DNA from: Ovoidimarina sp963698645
GTDB lineage: Bacteria; Pseudomonadota; Alphaproteobacteria; Rhodobacterales; Rhodobacteraceae
Direction: 5' to 3'
Length of the DNA: 64,000 nucleotides
Assembly (NCBI GenBank): GCA_963698645.1
Contig: CAVORP010000003.1
Span: 434,001-498,000, forward strand
Below the pieces are notes generated by a model that saw nothing but the letters and a program-made list of their open reading frames with translations, did no database searches and had not been told where the DNA came from. Below, in pieces: positions 36,100 through 45,896 of the stretch (position 1 is its first letter; each line of letters opens with the position of its first letter). A program made the position numbers and the translations under genes.

Positions 36100-36363
36100 A
36101 TGTCAGAAGAAACCCAATCAGCGCCGGCTGAGCCGCGTTCGAAACCTGGAAAGCTGAAACCGACCCGCGGGTCGCAACTGCGCAAGCTGCTTAGCCGGAG
36201 ATCCGGCGCGACGGTCGCGCAGATTCAGAAGGCTTTTGGCTGGCAGCCGCATACAGCGCGGGCCGCGATCTCCGGGCAGCGCAAAGCAGGATGGAAGATC
36301 GAGCGAAGCGACACTGGGAAAGGGTCTGTCTATCGGATTATCGGCGAGGGGTGCGACCATTGA
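36100..36363 (+). CDS. DUF3489 protein of the recombinase module
   Basis: This protein of 87 residues starts at ATG 36100 with GGAG 6 bases upstream. The motif RGSQLRKLLSRRSGATVAQI, then FGWQPHTARAAISGQRKAGW, is the whole DUF3489 domain, a small winged-helix-like DNA-binding fold. It overlaps the start of the DUF2924 gene. The gene order DUF3489, DUF2924, large serine recombinase is a recurrent mobile module in alphaproteobacteria; its purpose is unknown. Confidence 0.8.
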   Translation: MSEETQSAPAEPRSKPGKLKPTRGSQLRKLLSRRSGATVAQIQKAFGWQPHTARAAISGQRKAGWKIERSDTGKGSVYRIIGEGCDH

Positions 36364-36773
36364 ATGCGGATCGGGCTGGCAGCCTCCAAATGCTGATAGG
36401 TGAGATTGATGGTCTGGATCGGTCTGGGTGCCTGGACCGCTGGCGGGAGGTCTTCGGACGCCCGTCGCCCAAATATCTCTCGCCGCAGTTCATGAAGCGG
36501 GTGCTGATCTGGGAGACTACAAAACCGGCTTCTGAGTGGCGTCTCGGTGAAGACCACCCGCCGTTTGCAGGAGATCGCTTCGGGCAAATCAGTCCCGGCA
36601 AGAGCGAAGCCGGGATCCCACCTGATCCGTGAATGGAACGGGCGCACCTATCAGATCGAGGTGACCGATGGCGGCTATGTCATGGATGGCAAAACCTGGC
36701 GGTCGCTCTCAGCCGTCGCAAGGCATATCACCGGGCGCACTGGTCCGGGCCGCGCTTCTTCGGTGTGAGCTGA
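36360..36773 (+). pseudogene. DUF2924 protein, frameshifted
   Basis: Starting at TTG 36360 it reads LQMLIGEIDGLDRSGCLD, then WREVFGRPSPKYLSPQFM, the DUF2924 N-terminal half. Near 36540 the similarity moves to another frame: SHLIREWNGRTYQIEVTDGG, then WRSLSAVARHITG. The expected ending WSGPRFFGV appears in a third frame, with its stop at 36771-36773 overlapping the recombinase ATG. Two single-base shifts therefore separate it from an intact gene. Confidence 0.75.
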
Positions 36774-38404
36774 TGCGTCAGATCCGCTGTGCCATCTACA
36801 CCCTTAAGAGTTCGGAGGAGGGGCCTGAGCAGCACTTCAATTCTCTCGATGCCCAGCGGGAGGCCTGCGAAGCCTATGTCGCCAGCCAGAAGCATGAAGG
36901 CTGGGAGCTGCTGCCGGATCACTATGATGATGGTGGCATCTCGGGTGGTCATTTGGATCGCCCGGCATTGCAGCGGTTGATGCAGGCGGTGGATGAGAAA
37001 CGCGTCGATCAGATCGTGGTCTAAAAGATCGATCCGTTGACCCGGTCTCTTGCTGACTTCGCAAAGCTGGTGGACCGGCAGGATGCGGCCGGTGCGAGCT
37101 TTGTCTCAGTCACTCAGGCTTTCAATACTGCAACAAGTATGGGGCGCCTGACCCTCAATATGCTCCTCTCCTTTGCACAATTCGAACGTGAGGTCACTGC
37201 AGAGCGGATACGGGACAAGATCGCGGCCTCGAAGCGCAAGGGGCTCTGGATGGGAGGCAATGTGCCTCTCGGCTACCAGTCAGACGGGCGGGCCTAGAAG
37301 ATCGACGAGAACGAGGCCGCCACGATCAGGGCGCTCTACAATCTCTATCTGGAACAAGGACTCATCCGGACCGTGAAGGACCGAGCAGAGGATCTGGGCC
37401 TCAGGTCACGTCGGCGGGTCCGCGGGGCAGGGCGGATCTCCGGCGGCACGTCCCTCGATCGCGGACACATCCATCATTTCCTGACAAACCTGATCTATGC
37501 AGGGCGGATCCGGCACAAGGGGCCGGTGTACGAGGGGCAGCATCCGGCGATCATCGAACTGACTGCGTGGGAAACTGTTCAGCGTTTGCTCGCTCAGGGG
37601 TCGGCAAGGACACTGGGCACAAGCCAAAAGGCCAGGCGATCGCCACTCGCGGGCATGCTCTTCGATGAAACCGGTGACCGGCTGCCCCCCCCCAGCCACA
37701 GCAAGAAGAATGGCAAGCGCCTTTGTTACTACATCTCCCGACGGCTGGTCACCGACCGCAGCCGGAAACATCCCGGTGCCTGGCGGCTGCCGGCCGAGCA
37801 GTTGGAGAGGCTACTGGTCTATCTGGTCAGGACACATTTGGCCCGCCCGGATGCTGCGACCAGAATGATCGGGGATCTGCCGGCTTCGGAAGTTACAACC
37901 ACTGCCAGGAAACTGGGAAACCTGAAGAACGCGTTGGACTGTCTGGCGCTGATTGAACGTGTCGATCTGCGACCCGGGTCTCTTGCTCTTCGGCTCAGCC
38001 ATCAGGCGATCGCCGGGCTTGCTGGTTTTGCGCCTGATCGGATCCATCCGGATGAACTGACATTGGACCTACCGTTCCGCATGCGCCGACGCGGCGTGGA
38101 GCTGAAACTCTATCTGGGCGATGCGCCTCCGGAAGTTGATCGCATCCTCGTGCAGAACATTGTCAAAGCACGGCGCTGGCTTGCATTGATCATAGACGGC
38201 AAGACATTCGCAGAGATCGCCGAAACCGAAGGCACTTCCAGACGCCGGGTTCACGATGTCATCGATCTGGCTTTGCTGGCGCCGGACATCCTCGACGGGA
38301 TCGCATCGGGTGAGCAGCCCGTTGGCCTCACGACGGATTACCTGATCAAATCTGGCTTCCCGGCGATCTGGTCAGAGCAGCGCGAACAGTTCGCTGCTCT
38401 GTGA
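36773..38404 (+). pseudogene. Large serine recombinase with two in-frame stop codons
   Basis: One frame from ATG 36773 to 38404 encodes a 543-codon site-specific recombinase broken by TAA (37022-37024) and TAG (37295-37297). The N-terminal resolvase domain (CAIYTLKSS, SLDAQREACEAYV, YDDGGISGG, LDRPALQRLM) has a threonine where the catalytic serine is usually preceded by VRVS. It continues after each stop without loss of similarity (DPLTRSLADFAKLV, then FAQFEREVTAERIRDK). The recombinase domain (LTNLIYAGRIRHKGPVYEGQ) and zinc-ribbon/coiled region follow. The gene is dead unless stops are suppressed. Its tail sequence recurs at 16722. Confidence 0.85.
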
Positions 38405-38444
38405 GCAAACACCCACGCACGCTCCCGAAACGCGTACCGCCGGA

Positions 38445-38657
38445 ATGGCAAACCGAGACTGTGGCCTGAAATCGGGCTGGAAATTGCTCCGCCCCGCTTC
38501 TCTTCTGGAAACCCCATAACCCAAGCGCCCGAAAACGCCGCACAATCGCGCGGCGCATTCTCAATACGTCAATTTAAGGAAGTGCCTGGCTGTGGGCGCA
38601 GTTCCGAGCTATCCGGTCTGGCCCAGAATTCCCTGATAACAGGGAAAATACAGGGAA
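38445..38657 (+). repeat. Recombinase-associated 3' tail
   Basis: Beginning 41 bases after the recombinase stop, this segment matches 16722-16935 (ATGGCAAACCGAGACT, CCCCATAACCCAAGCGCC, GTGCCTGGCTGTGGGCG). It has no coding potential and probably belongs to the mobile unit's end. Confidence 0.72.
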
Positions 38658-38788
38658 TTTGGGAAATTTTCGCACAACAAGTCCCGAAATTCTCAAAATT
38701 TGCTCTGATTATATTTATGAAAACAATGATTTAGGCGCAATTTCCCTGCTCGTTTTTAACAGGGAATTTTATTCTCCTGATCAGGGAA
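38629..38788 (+). repeat. TTCCCTG/CAGGGAA inverted-repeat cluster
   Basis: TTCCCTG (38629-38635) pairs with CAGGGAA (38640-38646). CAGGGAA recurs at 38651-38657. A second pair is TTCCCTG (38742-38748) with CAGGGAA (38760-38766), and CAGGGAA is found once more at 38782-38788. The stretch is AT-rich and lies in the 38405-38910 gap after the recombinase. The same motif appears at 16907-16935 and 17011-17032. Repeated half-sites of this kind resemble protein-binding arrays. Confidence 0.65.
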
Positions 38789-38910
38789 ATTAAAAGCCAA
38801 AACAGCGAATTGTGTCACGTTTGCAGGGAAAGAGCAGCTTACTGGGGAAAACTTTTCGTACAATTGAACGTAGACGAGCGGCAAGGAGAGCCGCTCGCCG
38901 TCTTCTCTGG

Positions 38911-40329
38911 TCAGGGCTGAGCCCACGCCAGCATATTTCCAATACCATCGAGGCGTTCGGTATCCGGCCCCGATCGGTCAGGGGACCAACTCCGGTCTGT
39001 TCCGAGCCAAGAGTGCCCGTCGAGCTCCAGCAGCCCAATGATTGTCTCGGTCACCAAGGTTGCGCCAGCCGGGCCGAGACCCTCGGAGGGCTCAAGCGAT
39101 CCGTTGGCAGCCTCTCGGCCAATGACCTCGGCCTCGGTCAGAAAATACAGCCATATTGGCGTGCCCGCGTGCAAAACTCCACCGGTGGCGGTCGCAACGG
39201 CCGCGTGGACCGCGTTGATCTCAGCCTCTGGTCGTCCTACGGCACGTGCAAAATTTTCACCGGAGGGTAGCAGGAAACTTTGGCCACGTAGCAGATTGCG
39301 GGTCGCCAGCGACGTTTCTCCAGAGGAGATGAATGGAAGATCTAGTAGCGTGCGCGCAAGCTTTGTATCCATCCGCTGCGCGCGCTCGACAGAGCGTCCA
39401 AGATGCGTAAAGAAGATTTCATGCATGTCCACTACGGCGTTCGGACCCGGGACGGGGCTAAAGCCTGCACCAAGCGCCGAGCCGAAGAGTGCGAGGGGTG
39501 ACTGCCCCTGTTGAGTCTGAACCCGTTGAGGTACCATAGAGTGCCCGAACCGAAATCCTGCGACAGAGAACTCTACCGGAATGAAGGGTTCGTTCGGGCG
39601 ATAGTACTTCCGCCCTTCTGACAGGACACGATCAACCGTGCCTTGGCCACACATCGCGACGAGAAAATCGTGGACGACATTCCACTGGTAGTGCCAGGTC
39701 GTCTCACGCCGTGCCGCCTCGTAAAGATCGTGACCAGACGGTGGGTTTGTTCCGCTGGCAATGCGATCTACCATTTTGTTGTGAACCCGGATCATTGCCA
39801 AATGAACCTGACTGATGATCCGGTTCTCGTCATTTCTGGGATCGCCAATGAGGGCAACGTTTTCGACTCGCGGCAAGTCGGACGCAGATTGGGGATGCCC
39901 GCCAGTATCTGCGCCAGTGAGGAGCTTCGCCCCAGCGAAGGCGCCCGAGCTATGATAAAGGAAAGGGGTCGCTTCCGGGCCACCTCCATAAAGTGAATCG
40001 AGATCGAGTGTTGGCGTGCGGGCATTGCCAATGCCTTCCGCATCGTTGATCTGATCGAAGCTCGAACTCACGTCGAGAGTGATATCGTGGTCAATGAACT
40101 GTCCGAAAAAGACCATGCCCACCGACACGCTGTCGGTTCGGTCGCTTCCAGTGCCGCCGTCCATCGGGCCGTTTTTCGCGCCAACACTTCGTAGCGTGTC
40201 TGGATCGGTGTAGAGCGGGGCTAAATCCCCACATAGTCGTCCGAAGCGGTCGCCGCGGTGATGTGTGTGGCTAGGGCGACAATAGGCATTTAGACCGCCA
40301 AAGTTATTCAATCCGTGATGAGATGGCAT
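38911..40329 (-). CDS. Animal-type haem peroxidase
   Basis: This protein of 472 residues starts at ATG 40329 (MPSHHGLNNFGG), with a GGGAG ribosome site. The distal-site motif FFGQFIDHDITLD has the catalytic His81. A region with the catalytic Arg (GDPRNDENRIISQVHLAMI) and the proximal-His segment FRFGHSMVP are present. These mark the peroxidase-cyclooxygenase superfamily (An_peroxidase). No signal peptide is seen. It oxidises halides or organic substrates with hydrogen peroxide in characterised relatives; the bacterial role is open. It is isolated, with the mobile module on one side and IS110 on the other. The 40330-40650 gap holds the IS110 left flank and no gene. Confidence 0.87.
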   Translation of the reverse strand: MPSHHGLNNFGGLNAYCRPSHTHHRGDRFGRLCGDLAPLYTDPDTLRSVGAKNGPMDGGTGSDRTDSVSVGMVFFGQFIDHDITLDVSSSFDQINDAEGIGNARTPTLDLDSLYGGGPEATPFLYHSSGAFAGAKLLTGADTGGHPQSASDLPRVENVALIGDPRNDENRIISQVHLAMIRVHNKMVDRIASGTNPPSGHDLYEAARRETTWHYQWNVVHDFLVAMCGQGTVDRVLSEGRKYYRPNEPFIPVEFSVAGFRFGHSMVPQRVQTQQGQSPLALFGSALGAGFSPVPGPNAVVDMHEIFFTHLGRSVERAQRMDTKLARTLLDLPFISSGETSLATRNLLRGQSFLLPSGENFARAVGRPEAEINAVHAAVATATGGVLHAGTPIWLYFLTEAEVIGREAANGSLEPSEGLGPAGATLVTETIIGLLELDGHSWLGTDRSWSPDRSGPDTERLDGIGNMLAWAQP

Positions 40330-40650
40330 TGTCGGGACTCCCTGTTGCGCAACGGTCAAACCATTGCGAAGCCCCCACACAGACACTCTGCCTTACCATA
40401 AGGAGGTTTTCAACTGTTGCGGCACTCAGTCTTGGGATCGAAGCCCCGGTGGCGCAGAACGAAAAGTGGCCTAAACGAGCACTTGCGGCGGCACTAACGC
40501 GCTACAGGTCCACTAAGAGCCCTGGCGAGAAGATCGTCAAAGAAAACAAATGCCCGCAAACGCCCGTAGCATGCGTAATTGGGCTGACCCTGATCTGAGG
40601 TCGAGCTCCCGATATGGTCACAGGATGTCTGTGAACAAGGGAGAAAGACG

Positions 40651-41685
40651 ATGGAGTATTTTGCCGGACTGGATGTGTCGCTGCGATCGTGTGCGCTGTG
40701 CATAGTGGATGCCAGAGGTGGCGTTGCCTTTGAACGGGAACTGGCCTGTGATGTCGTTGAGATTGTCCATTGCCTGGAAAGCTTCTCCCACCCCATTGCG
40801 CGGATCGGGTTTGAAGCTGGCACGATGAGCCAGCATTTGTTCTACGGGCTTACAAGCAATGGTTTCGACGTCGTCTGCATGGAAGCTCGCCAGGTCAGCG
40901 CCGCCTTGTCGGCAATGCGGAATAAGACCGATAAGAACGACGCCCGCGGCATTGCTCATATCCTGAGAACAGGCTGGTTCAGCCCAGTTCACATGAAGAG
41001 CCGAGAAGCGCATGGAGTTCGCGCACTGCTGAGTTGCCGTAGAGCCTTGCTCAACAAGACAATCGATCTGGCGAACGAGGTTCGCGGCCTCTTGAAGATC
41101 TTTGGACTGCGCCTGCCCAAGACGGTCCAGCATGGCAGTTTCGACGACCTGGTGCGCCCTCTCGTCGAAGCCGACGAGGTCTTGGCGCACGCTATGTTGC
41201 CGCTGTTGGATGCCCGTCTTGAGATTTACCGGCAATTCCTCGATCTGGATCGACGGGTCAAACATGCGGCCAGGAGTGACGAAGTCTGTTTGCGGATGAT
41301 GACGGTGCCGGGTGTTGGTCCGATAGCAGCGCTTACCTTCAAGGCCGCCATCGATGACCCCGCCCGCTTCAAAAGATCCCGTACCGTTGCCGCGCACTTT
41401 GGCCTGACACCACGAAGATATCAGTCGGGCGAGCATGACAACCCGGGGCGCATATCCAGAGCCGGCGATCGAGATGTTCGCGCAACTCTATACGCGGCTG
41501 CAAATGCACTGCTGATGCGCACGATGGCGGGATCGCAGATCAAATCCTGGGGAATGCGCCTGATGCGTACTAAAGGGCGACGTCGCGCTGTCGTCGCTGT
41601 CGCGCGCAAACTGGCCGTTCTGCTCCACCGCATGTGGACAGATGGCACCGAGTTCCGTCCAGAAAAGGTGGAGAGTGTAGCATGA
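40651..41685 (+). mobile_element. IS110-family transposase, intact
   Basis: This 344-residue transposase has the DEDD catalytic set visible as Asp8 (GLDVS), Glu55 (GFEAG), Asp94 and Asp97 (KTDKNDARG), and the C-terminal Transposase_20 region (MMTVPGVGPIAALTF, then ISRAGDRDVRATLY) with its conserved serine environment. A ribosome site (GGGAGAAAG) precedes ATG 40651. IS110 elements lack terminal inverted repeats and carry a non-coding RNA-guided (bridge RNA) end; the 200-300 bases before the gene are the natural place for that RNA, but I did not resolve its fold. Confidence 0.88.
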
Positions 41686-41950
41686 TGTAACCACCCAACG
41701 CCCAGCCTGAACGGGGTCGTCCCTCACCGGACGAGGTCTGTGGAAGAAGCCGAATATGGCTGCTGCGCAACGAGAAGCGCGTCCCAAAGCGAGGCTCTCC
41801 ACTGCCAATCCGACACATGCATGCAGCGATGACATCACGTCATCAATCAGACTGCGAAGAGAAGCGTGACCCGGATGAGTGACAACGATCCACGAGAAAG
41901 AAGGAAAACGAGCTTGACCCAAATGCCCAATTAGAGAAGCGGTCATTCAT

Positions 41951-41990
41951 GCAACCCGCAGCGAAGGTCGGCTTTGAGCCCTGAGCAGAC
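41951..41990 (+). repeat. Dispersed palindromic repeat, right half
   Basis: It contains GCAACCCGCAGCGAAGGTCG, then GCTTTGAGCCCTGAGCAGAC. The left arm is not recognisable. The 41686-42206 gap also carries the IS110 right flank and the terminator at 42156. Confidence 0.6.
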
Positions 41991-42155
41991 TTTCGCCAAG
42001 GAAATCAACACGATCAGCCAAAAGACAACGTTCGCTATCTTCTCAAACGAAGCTTCTCGACCCGCCAAGAAACCGACAGTTAAAGCGCAGCTCCCCCCTC
42101 GTTCGAGAGAAGTGATCGCCTAAGAAGGCCAACTGAACAGTTCCCAATAAATGAA

Positions 42156-42179
42156 GTAGGCGGAGAACAATCCGCCTAC
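42156..42179 (-). terminator. Hairpin terminator after the ABC transporter operon
   Basis: A 9-bp perfect stem, GTAGGCGGA with TCCGCCTAC around a 6-base loop, lies just after the binding-protein stop. Read on the minus strand it is followed by TTCATTTATT. Confidence 0.7.
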
Positions 42180-42206
42180 ACCAATATCTATTCGAACGCT
42201 GTCACG

Positions 42207-43224
42207 TTACATCGCGCTTGTGCCACAGCCCATTTCTGCCGCGCGATCCACATAGGTGAAATCGACGAAACCGCTCGCATCCAACGGCTCTTCAAGCTCA
42301 CCTCCGGCATGCATGAGGTCTGCAAGTGCCTGATAACCCGAGACGTCCAGCAACTCGCGCGGCTTCGTGGGGAACATGTTGATATCCATCGCCACATCAT
42401 AGAAGGCCGCAACCGCGTTCTCGTTGGCCCCGCGGACGTTGTCCATGGCATAGGCCACGAACTCTTCCTTGCTCGAATTGATCCATGCGTTCACCTCGAG
42501 ATTGGCACAGGCGATGGCTGTCACAAGATCCTCATTCGCTGCAAGGTATTCACGCGGCGCGAACACGGCGCGCGATGACAGGCCCGGCACCAAATCCGCC
42601 ACATAGCCCAGAAGCTGAACATTCGCTCCCTGCTCTTTCAAGGCCAGCCAGTTGTCGATAAAAACGACGGTGGCCTGAACCTGACCTGCCATGATCGCGG
42701 CAGCGCGTTCGCTGGAGCCACCGACAGGAACGATCGCCACATCGACCTCGGGCTCAAGACCCGCCCTGTTCAACATGTAGCGGAATAGCATGCCGTTGAA
42801 CCCGCCAGGACCGCTGGTCGCGATGGCCTGACCACGCAGGTCTTCCAAAGAGTTCCGTGCCTGGTGTCGAAATGACAGCATAATGCATCGTCGAAATCGG
42901 CGCAGCGAAGGCCACGACATCCACACCGCGTGACTGACCCGAAAGGATCTCGTCAGAGCTGCGCGAGGCAATGTCGATGCGTTCCGCAACGATCGCCTCT
43001 AGGCCAGAAATATTCGGAAGCTCGACCCGGGTGACATCGGCGCCCCATTCCTGGAGCATTTCGATCATCCGCAGCGTGCCAAGATTCAGAACCTGGGCCT
43101 GCGCCGTGCCGATCGTCACCTCGGTGCCGCTCAGATCGAAATCCTTTGCGGATGCGCTGCCTGCAAAAAGGGCAGCCATGCCTACGCTGGCCAGAAGTCC
43201 TTTGGTCATCATTTGAAAAGTCAT
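42207..43224 (-). CDS. Nitrate/taurine-type ABC transporter binding protein, frameshifted
   Basis: This is an SsuA/TauA/NMT1-like solute-binding protein with a signal peptide (LLASVGMAALFAGSASA). The first frame runs to about residue 120 (IDIASRSSDEILSGQS, VAFAAPISTMHYAV). The rest continues in another frame as LEDLRGQAIATSGPGG, then VPVGGSSERAAAIMAGQVQA. One base too many near 42853 explains the break. It is the last gene of a transporter operon whose ligand is likely an aromatic or sulfonated acid, judged only by the neighbouring fumarylacetoacetate-hydrolase family enzyme. Confidence 0.8.
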
Positions 43225-43324
43225 AGTTTGGTCTCCTCCTTGATTTTCATTTTCTTCGATCGTGTATCCCGGCTTGTGTCTGACTGCCGCAGCGTTCCGG
43301 GTTTCTTGGTAATGCCTTGGAGCA

Positions 43325-44086
43325 TCAGGCGGGGCCTTTCCACACCTGAAACCGTTTTTCGAATGTGTCGAGCGCGGTCACGATAAGCGTACCGAGGATG
43401 GCGATCACGGCCACCGCGCAAAGCATCTTGGCGGGCAAAAGCTCCTGACTGCCCTTCGTGATGACCCCGCCAAGCCCGACGATCTGAAGGAACATCTCGC
43501 CGATGATGACGCCGACGATGGCCCGTTCCGCACCGATCCGAAGGCCGGAAACCACGAAAGGGATGGCCCCGGGGATCAGCACGTGGCGCGCCATCTGCAG
43601 GCGACTGGCCTGAAACGAATGGGCCACTTCCAGAAGGTCGGGTCGCGCATGGCGCACACCTTGTGCCGTGTTCACGCTGATCGCGATCATCGACCAGAAG
43701 AAGACGAGGAACAGCCGCGCCTCGAAACCAATTCCGAACCAAACGACGATCAATGGCACCACGACAACGCGCGGGGTCGAAAAGATCGCGTAGAGATACG
43801 GCTGCAATATGTCGCCAAGCCGCGTCCACGCCCCCATCAGGATGCCAAATGGAATGCCCACGATCACGGCAAGGAAATAGCCCAGGAACAACGCCTGAAC
43901 CGTGATCTTCGCGGCGGCCAGCAACTCGCCACTCTGCAACAGCTCACCGAATTGACGGACCACCTCCGATGGCGGGGCGAACAGCAGCGGATTGATGCTG
44001 CGCCCCACCATCTCCCAACCGCCGAAAACGACGAAAAGGCTGACAAGTGGCAGGAAAACGCTGGGTCTGGCCAGTTTACCAATCAT
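43325..44086 (-). CDS. ABC transporter permease 1 (SsuC/TauC-like)
   Basis: This 253-residue permease starts at ATG 44086, preceded by a strong AGGAGGGAAA ribosome site. Family motifs: FGGWEMVGRSINPLLFAPP, FGILMGAWTRLGDILQPYLY and the coupling loop EVAHSFQASRLQMARHVLIP. Six hydrophobic segments are visible. The 13-base gap to the second permease shows they are co-transcribed. Confidence 0.88.
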   Translation of the reverse strand: MIGKLARPSVFLPLVSLFVVFGGWEMVGRSINPLLFAPPSEVVRQFGELLQSGELLAAAKITVQALFLGYFLAVIVGIPFGILMGAWTRLGDILQPYLYAIFSTPRVVVVPLIVVWFGIGFEARLFLVFFWSMIAISVNTAQGVRHARPDLLEVAHSFQASRLQMARHVLIPGAIPFVVSGLRIGAERAIVGVIIGEMFLQIVGLGGVITKGSQELLPAKMLCAVAVIAILGTLIVTALDTFEKRFQVWKGPA

Positions 44087-44099
44087 GATCTTTCCCTCC

Positions 44100-44855
44100 T
44101 CAAGTCCAGTGAAGCCGCCGCTCGACCCGGCCGATAAGCGAGACGATGGCGATGCCCAGAAGGGACAGTGGCAGGATCGAGGCGAAGACATAGTCGGTCT
44201 GGAACATTGCCCCGTAAGACTTGATCAGCCCGCCGATCCCCCCCAGTCGCAGATAGGTTTCCGCCACGGCCATTCCCACGACGCCGCGCCCGGCCGCCAG
44301 TCGCAAACCCGCCAGAAGCACCGGCAGGGCCGCGCGGATGCGCACCTTGAACAGAAGCGCTATCTCACCCTTCACGCCGAAGGACCGCGCCACATCGATC
44401 AAATCCCCCGGAGAGTCCCGCAAACCGGAGGCGACACTGAACAGGATCGGTACGACCGCGGCAAGAACGACCACGATCACCCGGCCCGGAAAGCCGAAGC
44501 CGAACCAGACGAGGACCAAGGGAACAAGGGCAATGGTCGGGGTCACGAACAGGGCGCTCAGATAGGGATTGAGCATCCAGTAGGCGGTTTTTGACCGCGC
44601 AATCAGCGCGCCCAGGACAAACCCGATTACGGTCGCCACGAACAGCCCCACGATCAGCAGAAAGATGCTTTGACTCAGGGCAAGGATCAGCTCACCGCTG
44701 ATGATCAACTCCCACAAGGCCGCAAGAATCTTGGTCACTGGAGGCAAGACAAGCGCTTTGTCGATCATTCGCGCAGTGATTTCCCATGCAACGAGGAAAA
44801 TTGCGACGCCGACTAGCTGATCGCGCCGGACGTCCTTGCGACTGCGCATCTTCAC
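44100..44855 (-). CDS. ABC transporter permease 2 (SsuC/TauC-like)
   Basis: This 251-residue permease starts at GTG 44855, overlapping the ATPase stop; GGAGG lies 6 bases before. ATG 44849 is a possible alternative. Motifs include KALVLPPVTKILAALWELI and the coupling loop DVARSFGVKGEIALLFKVRI. Two different permeases suggest a heterodimeric channel, which is unusual for this family, where one permease often forms a homodimer. Confidence 0.88.
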   Translation of the reverse strand: MKMRSRKDVRRDQLVGVAIFLVAWEITARMIDKALVLPPVTKILAALWELIISGELILALSQSIFLLIVGLFVATVIGFVLGALIARSKTAYWMLNPYLSALFVTPTIALVPLVLVWFGFGFPGRVIVVVLAAVVPILFSVASGLRDSPGDLIDVARSFGVKGEIALLFKVRIRAALPVLLAGLRLAAGRGVVGMAVAETYLRLGGIGGLIKSYGAMFQTDYVFASILPLSLLGIAIVSLIGRVERRLHWT

Positions 44856-45676
44856 GACAGTTCCTCCGCGCGCTGTTCGACAAGGTCGTTGCGCAACTCA
44901 TGCCAGAGATGGCCGCGCACCTTTGCGAAATTCGCGTGACCACGCACGTCGTAGTCAAGCCGCGGACGCGGAAGGTCGACATCGATGACCTCGCGCACAC
45001 GTCCCGGCCCCCGGGACATCAGAAGCACGCGGTCCGCCAGCAGGACTGCTTCGTCTAGATCATGCGTGATGAATACGACGGTCTTCTGCTCTTGCTGGCA
45101 GATCCTCATAAGCTCTTCCTGCATCAGCTCGCGGGTCTGCGCGTCGATGGCGCCGAAAGGTTCGTCCATCAGCAGGATATCAGCACCAGTAGACAGGGCT
45201 CGGGCCAACCCGACACGCTGCTGCATTCCACCGGACAACTGGTGCGGGTAGGCCTCCACGAACTTTTCAAGCCCGACCTGCCGGATGTGTTTCATTGCGA
45301 TCTCTCGCGCCTCAGACACATCGAATTTCCGGACCATCAGCGGAAAGGTCACGTTGTCGATCACGGATTTCCATGGGAACAGCCCGAAGGTCTGAAACAC
45401 CATCGCACGCTTGATATCGGGTTCGCGTACTGCCTTTCCCTCGACGATGACCTCGCCCTCGTCCTGCGTGATGAGCGAGGCGATGATGCGCAAAAGGGTG
45501 GTCTTGCCACAGCCGGATGGGCCGATGATCGTCAGGAACTCACCCTTCCGGATCGTCAAGTCCACGCCATCAAGCGCAAGCACTTTTTTGGCGTTCCGAT
45601 CCTCGGACAGGATGAAGGTCTTTCTTATTCCCTTCAACTCTATCGCGGCACTAGCCTGAGATGCGTCCTTCATCAT
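44852..45676 (-). CDS. ABC transporter ATPase (SsuB/TauB-like)
   Basis: This 274-residue ATPase has Walker A GPSGCGKTTLLRI, Q-loop VFQTFGLFPWKSV, signature LSGGMQQRVGLARAL, Walker B ILLMDEPFGAID and H-loop VVFITHDLDEAVLLADR. FPWKSV after the Q-loop is typical for nitrate/sulfonate/taurine systems. It is the first gene of the transporter operon. The gap to the GntR gene (45677-45896) holds no supported gene. Confidence 0.88.
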   Translation of the reverse strand: MMKDASQASAAIELKGIRKTFILSEDRNAKKVLALDGVDLTIRKGEFLTIIGPSGCGKTTLLRIIASLITQDEGEVIVEGKAVREPDIKRAMVFQTFGLFPWKSVIDNVTFPLMVRKFDVSEAREIAMKHIRQVGLEKFVEAYPHQLSGGMQQRVGLARALSTGADILLMDEPFGAIDAQTRELMQEELMRICQQEQKTVVFITHDLDEAVLLADRVLLMSRGPGRVREVIDVDLPRPRLDYDVRGHANFAKVRGHLWHELRNDLVEQRAEELS

Positions 45677-45896
45677 TACAATCTCCCTTGCTGGCCTGCG
45701 TAGCTCGAACGCTGTGCCAAAATCCCGTTTTCACCCCCGCCCGTCGAAAACCATTCGGCCGACGGCGGACGCATTTGCATCAGTGTTGTCGCGAGTGCTT
45801 TTGTGATAAGCCGCTGAGGCTCTGCTCCATCACCCCTCGAATGGCCCGGCGAGGGACTGGGGTCCGTGATCTCAAGACTTCGACCATTTCGCCCCA

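Noticed and set aside
36773..38404. Recoding of TAA and TAG in the recombinase
   Set aside because: No other gene in the window uses in-frame stops as sense codons, so plain nonsense mutation is simpler.
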